Positions 31,470 to 35,701 of a stretch of DNA of 35,701 nt are shown piece by piece (position 1 is the first letter of the stretch; each line of letters opens with the position of its first letter). The stretch is taken from assembly GCF_026013365.1 (NCBI RefSeq), contig NZ_JAPDOE010000023.1, positions 1 to 35,701 on the forward strand, read 5' to 3'. A program made the position numbers and the translations under genes. The notes below the pieces were generated by a model, which did no database searches, was not told the origin of the DNA, and saw nothing but the letters and a program-made list of their open reading frames with translations. The DNA is from Paenibacillus sp. LS1 (lineage in GTDB: Bacteria; Bacillota; Bacilli; Paenibacillales; Paenibacillaceae).

Positions 31470-31931
31470 CTAGCTGCTCGCGGATAAACGGTCTGCAGAA
31501 TGTGCAAGCCTTCCCAAAAGTTCGGACAGCAGTTCCTTGTCTTCCTCGCTCAGTCCACTGACAGCACGGTCGATCTTCACCGCATAGCCGGGATATATTT
31601 CATCCATGGTACGCTGACCTTCTTCGGTCAGTTCCACAAAGATGATACGTCTATCTTGTGGACAATGCTTACGGAGTAACAGTCCTTTTTGCTCCAGCTT
31701 ATCAATCACATAGGTCACATTTCCACTTTGCAGCAGAAGCTGCGCACCAACCTGTTGAATCGGCTGAGCACCTTTCATATATAACACTTCGAGCACCCCA
31801 TATGCGGTGGGGTTGAAGCCATGCACTTTGCTTCCGGATACAGCGTGTTCATTCACGCTCTTAAATGTCTGGGCCAAGGTGCGGTACAGATGAAGTGAAC
31901 GTTCGGCTCCAATTTCTTGTAATTCCAGCAT
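31470..31931 (-). CDS. MarR-family transcriptional regulator
   Basis: 153 residues. The winged helix is clear: QVGAQLLLQSGNVTYVIDKLEQKGLLLRKHCPQDRRIIFVELTEEGQRTMDEIYPGY. The N-terminal dimerisation helices are normal, and there is no Cys near the OhrR sensing position in the first helix, so an organic ligand is more likely than a peroxide. It is divergent from an MFS pump, with matching inverted repeats in the gap, so it probably represses that pump and itself. Confidence 0.9.
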   Translation of the reverse strand: MLELQEIGAERSLHLYRTLAQTFKSVNEHAVSGSKVHGFNPTAYGVLEVLYMKGAQPIQQVGAQLLLQSGNVTYVIDKLEQKGLLLRKHCPQDRRIIFVELTEEGQRTMDEIYPGYAVKIDRAVSGLSEEDKELLSELLGRLAHSADRLSASS

Positions 31932-31959
31932 GCTGATCCCGCCTTTTCAGATTAGTTTT

Positions 31960-32035
31960 ATAAGTTGAAATGATGAAGAGTGGTCCTCTCCGTTATGCTG
32001 TTCATGTAAAAGATTATTTCAACTTATATGAGTTG
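31960..32035. promoter_or_regulatory. Paired MarR-type sites in the marR/MFS gap
   Basis: ATAAGTTGAAAT (31960-31971) and its exact complement ATTTCAACTTAT (32016-32027) are 44 bp apart. The right copy extends into the dyad CAACT-TATATG-AGTTG (32020-32035). The remaining sequence up to 32280 shows no gene. Confidence 0.65.
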
Positions 32036-32280
32036 GTTAGTTATGTTTGACGATTCAGGTTGTCGCCATGCTCTTATTGTAAACCTCTGTTTCCACGAAA
32101 AACATGCGATATGTCACAAGATCTGCATTTTTAGCATTTAAAATTTGATCATTCATCTTGCAGGAAAATCATCCTTCAGATGTCGCTTCTTCTCCGCCTC
32201 TGGCAGGAGGTTGAGTCAAGCCTTGCTCTCTTATAATGAGTTCATATTATGAATTCGGAAGGTACTGGAGGAGAAGAAGG

Positions 32281-33612
32281 ATGACAAGTGAGTTAACGTT
32301 TGAAGCACAACGACCATTGAAGAATAACCGATCTTTTGTAACATTGATGGTGGCACAGGCCATCTCCAATCTGGGTGACTGGCTGCATCTGCTGGCGATC
32401 CTGACACTCGTAGGCATCCGCTGGAATGCAACGCCGTGGGAGATTACGTTTGTAATGTTGTCCGCAGCATTACCCATGTTGGTGACGGGGCCGTTTGCTG
32501 GAGCGCTCGCGGATCGGATGAATCGCAAATGGTTGATGATTGCTGCTGATGGCGCGCGAATCGTCATCGTGGGTGCGTTGATTTTTGCCGACCAGATCTG
32601 GCACGTCTACATACTGCTTGTCCTCAAATCTCTATTTGATGTCATCTTCTCTCCTGCCAAAAACGGAAAGATAAAGGAAATTGTACCGCATGAACAGCTT
32701 GCGCAAGCGGTGTCCATCAGCTCAGTGATTGAACAGTTGTCAAAAATTATCGGTCCAGCGCTTGGTGGACTGTTGGTAGCTGCTTTTGGCATCACTTGGT
32801 GTTTTGTTCTCGATTCAGCGTCTTTTCTAATCTCCGGCATCATTTTATTGTGGATTCCTGGAAATCGGGTGATCCAAACCGCAATTCATAACGTAACAGA
32901 AGTAGAGGAAGAGACAGCTGGGAATGTTCACAACCGCCCAAAAGACTCTTTTTGGAAAGAAACACTGGAGGGCATTCGCATGCTCGCATCTCTTCCTCAC
33001 GTAGGAACGTCTCTGATCTTGCTTGCTTCAGCCATACTTTTTCTGCAATTTGCCGATTCACAGACTGTGGTGTTATTTAGACAGCTTCCCGGAATTTCAA
33101 GTGATCTGCTGGGATGGTGCGTGGCGGCCAGTGGTGTAGGCACATTAATTGCAGCGATGAGTGTGAGGAAGTGGAAGCATGCAGGGCATGTTATGAAAAT
33201 GGGTCTGGGAACCTCACTTACGGGTCTGGTTATTGGTGCAGCCGGAATGATTGTCGTGGCTTGGCCATCGGCTGGACTTAGTGCGCACCTGCTGCTTATA
33301 ACTTTGTTTGCCCTCGCGGGAATCGGAATCGGCTTTGCAGTGGTGCCCTTCCAGATCCTGCTACAGGAACAGACACCTGAGGCGATGACAGGCAGAGTGT
33401 TTGGAACGGTAGGCAGCGTGATGACAGCCAGTAATATTATGGGCCCGGTGGCAGGTGGATTCATGGTCACCTCATTTGGTGTAGTGCCGGCGTTTGTCTG
33501 TTCAGGCATTTTGCTGACCTTGCTTGGGTTGATTTATTTGATGAAACGCAACGGGAAAAAAGTCGATCTGAATGACTCCATTGCGGCCAAGACAATGACT
33601 GCGGGCGACTGA
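32281..33612 (+). CDS. MFS transporter (MFS_3/EntS-like exporter)
   Basis: 443 residues from the ATG behind GGAGGAG; the open frame to 32236 contains that ribosome site and is rejected. Twelve membrane segments. The beginning NNRSFVTLMVAQAISNLGDWLHLLAI and FAGALADRMNRKWLMIAADGARI (motif A, about 65-87) are typical of MFS_3 exporters such as EntS and macrolide efflux pumps. VSISSVIEQLSKIIGPALGGLLVAAFG (motif C region) follows. Substrate unknown; it is probably repressed by the divergent MarR. Confidence 0.9.
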   Translation: MTSELTFEAQRPLKNNRSFVTLMVAQAISNLGDWLHLLAILTLVGIRWNATPWEITFVMLSAALPMLVTGPFAGALADRMNRKWLMIAADGARIVIVGALIFADQIWHVYILLVLKSLFDVIFSPAKNGKIKEIVPHEQLAQAVSISSVIEQLSKIIGPALGGLLVAAFGITWCFVLDSASFLISGIILLWIPGNRVIQTAIHNVTEVEEETAGNVHNRPKDSFWKETLEGIRMLASLPHVGTSLILLASAILFLQFADSQTVVLFRQLPGISSDLLGWCVAASGVGTLIAAMSVRKWKHAGHVMKMGLGTSLTGLVIGAAGMIVVAWPSAGLSAHLLLITLFALAGIGIGFAVVPFQILLQEQTPEAMTGRVFGTVGSVMTASNIMGPVAGGFMVTSFGVVPAFVCSGILLTLLGLIYLMKRNGKKVDLNDSIAAKTMTAGD

Positions 33613-33819
33613 ATATATGCCGGACCTGCTCAGTTTAAAAGAGTTGAAATGAAGGTTTGAATTTACTTCAAATTTTAAGTTTTTGATAAAAAAGCGTTTG
33701 AGTAAACGCCTTCACGTGTAATGAGGAACAGGCAGAAATCCCTGTATTCTAATTATTCATAGGGGAAAACTCATATGCCTTGTCCCACCAACGCATTAGC
33801 GGAAAGGGGGTGAAGCAAC
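33613..33819. other. Leader region of the secreted repeat-protein operon
   Basis: No gene. A GCGTTT/AAACGC hairpin (33694-33709) has its T run on the minus strand. A promoter is expected near 33660-33690 but is not certain. Confidence 0.35.
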
Positions 33820-35169
33820 TTGAATGTAAAGTTACCAAAATCGATCGTACGTCTTGGAAGCATACCACTGGCAATACTTGCCGGGACTTTGATGCTGGGG
33901 TTTGGATCGTCGCATGTATATGCGGATGATGCTCAGGTATCTTCTGAAAAACCGTCCAGCGGATTGTCGCTAAATCTGTTTTCACGCGATTCGGATGGCG
34001 GGTTGAATCTGACTCCATCGGTATCGGTATCCACACCACTACTTGATGTTGAAGTTCCGTCGATCAAAGCGAATGAATCCACAGGTAAGCTGAGTGTATC
34101 TGAGCTGAAAGTAGATACACCGCTTGGATCGGCCGGAACATCAGAGATTGGGATTGATGCGAAGAAGGGAACCGTCGAACTGCCGTCTGTAAAGGCGGAT
34201 ACACCGGTGATCAAAGCCGATGTATCAAGCAGTCAGGTGAACCTGAATGAAGGTACAGCTTCCTTGCCTGGTATTACCGCAGAGGTACCCGAGGTCATCA
34301 AGGCAGAGACGTCTGCTGTGAAAACAGACCTTCGGCAGGGTAAGGTTGAATTGCCTTCCGTGAAGGTGGATGTACATGAAATTACTTCGGTCAATATCTC
34401 CTCATCCCGTGTGGATCTGAGTAAGGGAAATGTCCAGCTGCCATCTGTGAAAGCAGAAGTTCCAGTTGTAGACGTATCCGCTGAACTCAATCCTGATCAG
34501 GAAAAGGTGGAGATTCCAAGTGTGAAGCCGGAACGGCCTGTAGTCACTCCGGAACAACCGGCGGTCGTCAAAACACCGAATGGTGAAACTTCCAATACGA
34601 GTGCACTCGCAGACCCCGTTTCATCTCAGAACAACGAGGAAGGACAGGACGCAGTACAGGTTACGGGCAAAGTGATTGAAGTCACCCCGGAATCTGAAGT
34701 ACGTCCAGAACAACCTGTTGTTCCGCAGGCCTTGCCTGTGGAAGGAACCGATCTGACGTCGGATTCCGATGTCAATGCAGGATTGCCAGATAACGAGTTA
34801 TTCCTCGTAGATCAGCCAACTGCTGAACCATCTGTTACTGAACAAGTGCAGAGTGAACAGGAAGCCATTCTGAAACAAGATGATGCTGATGCAGCATCTC
34901 CATTGCAGCCTCGCACAGAACGACCAACAAGTTGGTCTGTTGCAGCAACTTCTCCCGGAGCAGCTAATGCTTCCGCAGGGACAAGCTCCGGTTCGTCCGG
35001 TGTAACTGGAGGTGGAGCAACCGCTCCAGCCGCTGCACTTCCGGGAGCAACAACGGGTCTGGTTACGCCAGATTACGATTTTGCTTTCCGAATGGAACGG
35101 CTGGATGGGTTCAGTCAATGGTCACAGGCACCACCGGGGCGGCCGCCACAATATACCTCTTTCTCTTAG
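33820..35169 (+). CDS. Secreted protein with 29-residue beta-like repeats
   Basis: 449 residues, TTG start with AAAGGGGGTGA. Signal peptide (residues 1-35: MNVKLPKSIV, then a hydrophobic core to HVYA, cleavage near A35/D36). Tandem 29-residue units follow, three complete (131-159, 160-188, 189-217) flanked by partial ones (110-130, 218-242). The core pattern is V-x-L-x-x-G-x-V-x-L-P-S-V-K-A-E-V-P-V. Then comes a Pro/Glu/Val-rich stalk (240-370), a Gly/Ser/Ala-rich stretch (about 375-410) and a C-terminal DYDFAFRMERLDGFSQWSQ segment. No LPxTG or SLH domain is seen. The family is not recognised; a structural surface or matrix role is plausible. The next secreted protein follows 49 bp later. Confidence 0.75.
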   Translation: MNVKLPKSIVRLGSIPLAILAGTLMLGFGSSHVYADDAQVSSEKPSSGLSLNLFSRDSDGGLNLTPSVSVSTPLLDVEVPSIKANESTGKLSVSELKVDTPLGSAGTSEIGIDAKKGTVELPSVKADTPVIKADVSSSQVNLNEGTASLPGITAEVPEVIKAETSAVKTDLRQGKVELPSVKVDVHEITSVNISSSRVDLSKGNVQLPSVKAEVPVVDVSAELNPDQEKVEIPSVKPERPVVTPEQPAVVKTPNGETSNTSALADPVSSQNNEEGQDAVQVTGKVIEVTPESEVRPEQPVVPQALPVEGTDLTSDSDVNAGLPDNELFLVDQPTAEPSVTEQVQSEQEAILKQDDADAASPLQPRTERPTSWSVAATSPGAANASAGTSSGSSGVTGGGATAPAAALPGATTGLVTPDYDFAFRMERLDGFSQWSQAPPGRPPQYTSFS

Positions 35170-35218
35170 GCAACAATGGCGTTAATTCAACCAAAATTGA
35201 GAAGGAGTGTATATCATC

Positions 35219-35701
35219 ATGAAAAAAGTGAATCGTTGGGTAAAATTGTCGGTATTGTCGGGTACGTTGGTAGCTGGATTGCTGGGAGCTTCGCAGGCAA
35301 CTTACGCAGATAGCTATAGCAATAATAGCAGTGGCAATCTGGATCTGAATGCAGGTTTGCGTCTGGAGTTGGGATCTCTTCTGTCAGGACACCGTGACAC
35401 AGGTTACGGGAACCATGGTAGCTACGGAGGTTCATCCAGTGCAAGTGGAGCATTGAATTTGGATCTTGGACTCAATGCCGGCTTATCCTCAGAGAGCACG
35501 AACCGATACAATGATCGTTCTTCCGATTACACTGCTGAGCGTAGCAGTTCTGGCAAGCTGGGCCTTGGCCTGAATGCCAATGTGTCGGGAGAAGGTACAA
35601 CGATGAGCGACTATTCACGAGGCGGCGATGAGCGTAACGTCAACAGCAGCACTGTGAGCGAAACCCGCGGCGCACTAGGTCTCGGTCTGAACGTGAATGC
35701 T
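35219..35701 (+). CDS. Secreted Gly/Asn/Leu-repeat protein (partial, runs off window)
   Basis: 161 codons visible without a stop. The ATG follows GAAGGAGTG. Signal peptide MKKVNRWVKLSVLSGTLVAG to TYA (cleavage near residue 30). The mature part alternates short hydrophobic repeats (NLDLNAGLRLELG, ALNLDLGLNAGLS, KLGLGLNANVSG, ALGLGLNVNA) with Ser/Tyr/Arg/Asp-rich spacers, at a period of about 38-42 residues. The preceding gene has a similar SLNLFS...GLNLTPSVSV start, so the two may be related and act together. Unrecognised family. Confidence 0.75.
   Translation, partial: MKKVNRWVKLSVLSGTLVAGLLGASQATYADSYSNNSSGNLDLNAGLRLELGSLLSGHRDTGYGNHGSYGGSSSASGALNLDLGLNAGLSSESTNRYNDRSSDYTAERSSSGKLGLGLNANVSGEGTTMSDYSRGGDERNVNSSTVSETRGALGLGLNVNA

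Noticed and set aside
32997..33509. 170-codon minus-strand open frame within the MFS_3-type pump gene.
   Set aside because: Pro/Thr/Ala-rich antisense shadow of hydrophobic codons; no ribosome site or homology seen.
34080..34530. Repeated DNA in the secreted protein gene considered as a CRISPR-like or non-coding repeat.
   Set aside because: The repetition is imperfect at DNA level and follows the 29-codon protein repeat; no spacer structure.

Overview
The window looks like a chromosomal accessory stretch of a low-to-moderate GC Firmicute, most likely Paenibacillus. The reasons are strong AGGAGG-type ribosome binding sites, frequent TTG/GTG starts, many MarR/MerR/ArsR one-component regulators paired with MFS pumps and oxidoreductases, and the phage-type YolD/SRAP gene set. 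The genus is inferred from protein style; no database search was possible. No rRNA, tRNA or CRISPR array was seen.

Layout. (1) 1-8640: a FlxA-like coiled-coil protein; a MATE efflux pump divergent from a methyltransferase across tandem TetR-type palindromes; an ECF sigma factor overlapping its membrane-anchored partner; a DUF523 protein; a DMSP-lyase-like cupin; a nitroreductase; and a MarR regulator with a flavodoxin-fold quinone reductase that share one palindromic operator. (2) 8677-15648: a decayed integrated element of about 7 kb, bounded by an exact 18-bp direct repeat that overlaps the start codon of an ArsR-family gene. It carries a truncated, active-site-dead tyrosine integrase, an XRE-ImmA/IrrE protease with an overlapping partner gene, an intact hicB beside a broken hicA, broken SRAP, YolD and small phage genes, and an intact secreted protein plus small membrane protein that may be a toxin/immunity pair. 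(3) 15640-24740: the ArsR regulator with an LLM flavin oxidoreductase, an AI-2E family permease, a CzrA-like metal sensor divergent from a His-rich Zn/Cd P-type ATPase, an SdpI-like protein, a MerR regulator, an MFS pump behind a structured leader, and a universal stress protein. (4) 24988-33612: an aldehyde dehydrogenase, a MerR/TipAS regulator, free-methionine-sulfoxide reductase, a small wHTH-like protein, a GNAT acetyltransferase, a DHA2 MFS pump, a MarR regulator and an MFS_3-type pump. (5) 33820-end: two adjacent secreted repeat proteins, the second running off the window.

How it works together. Most core genes are stress and export modules with local regulators: quinone/nitro-compound reduction, Zn/Cd export, drug export and methionine-sulfoxide repair. 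The most interesting structure is the immobilised element. It separated an ArsR-family gene from its original promoter but kept its reading frame. The mobility, SOS and toxin genes have decayed while the regulator/protease cassette, the antitoxin and the secreted-protein cassette remain open.
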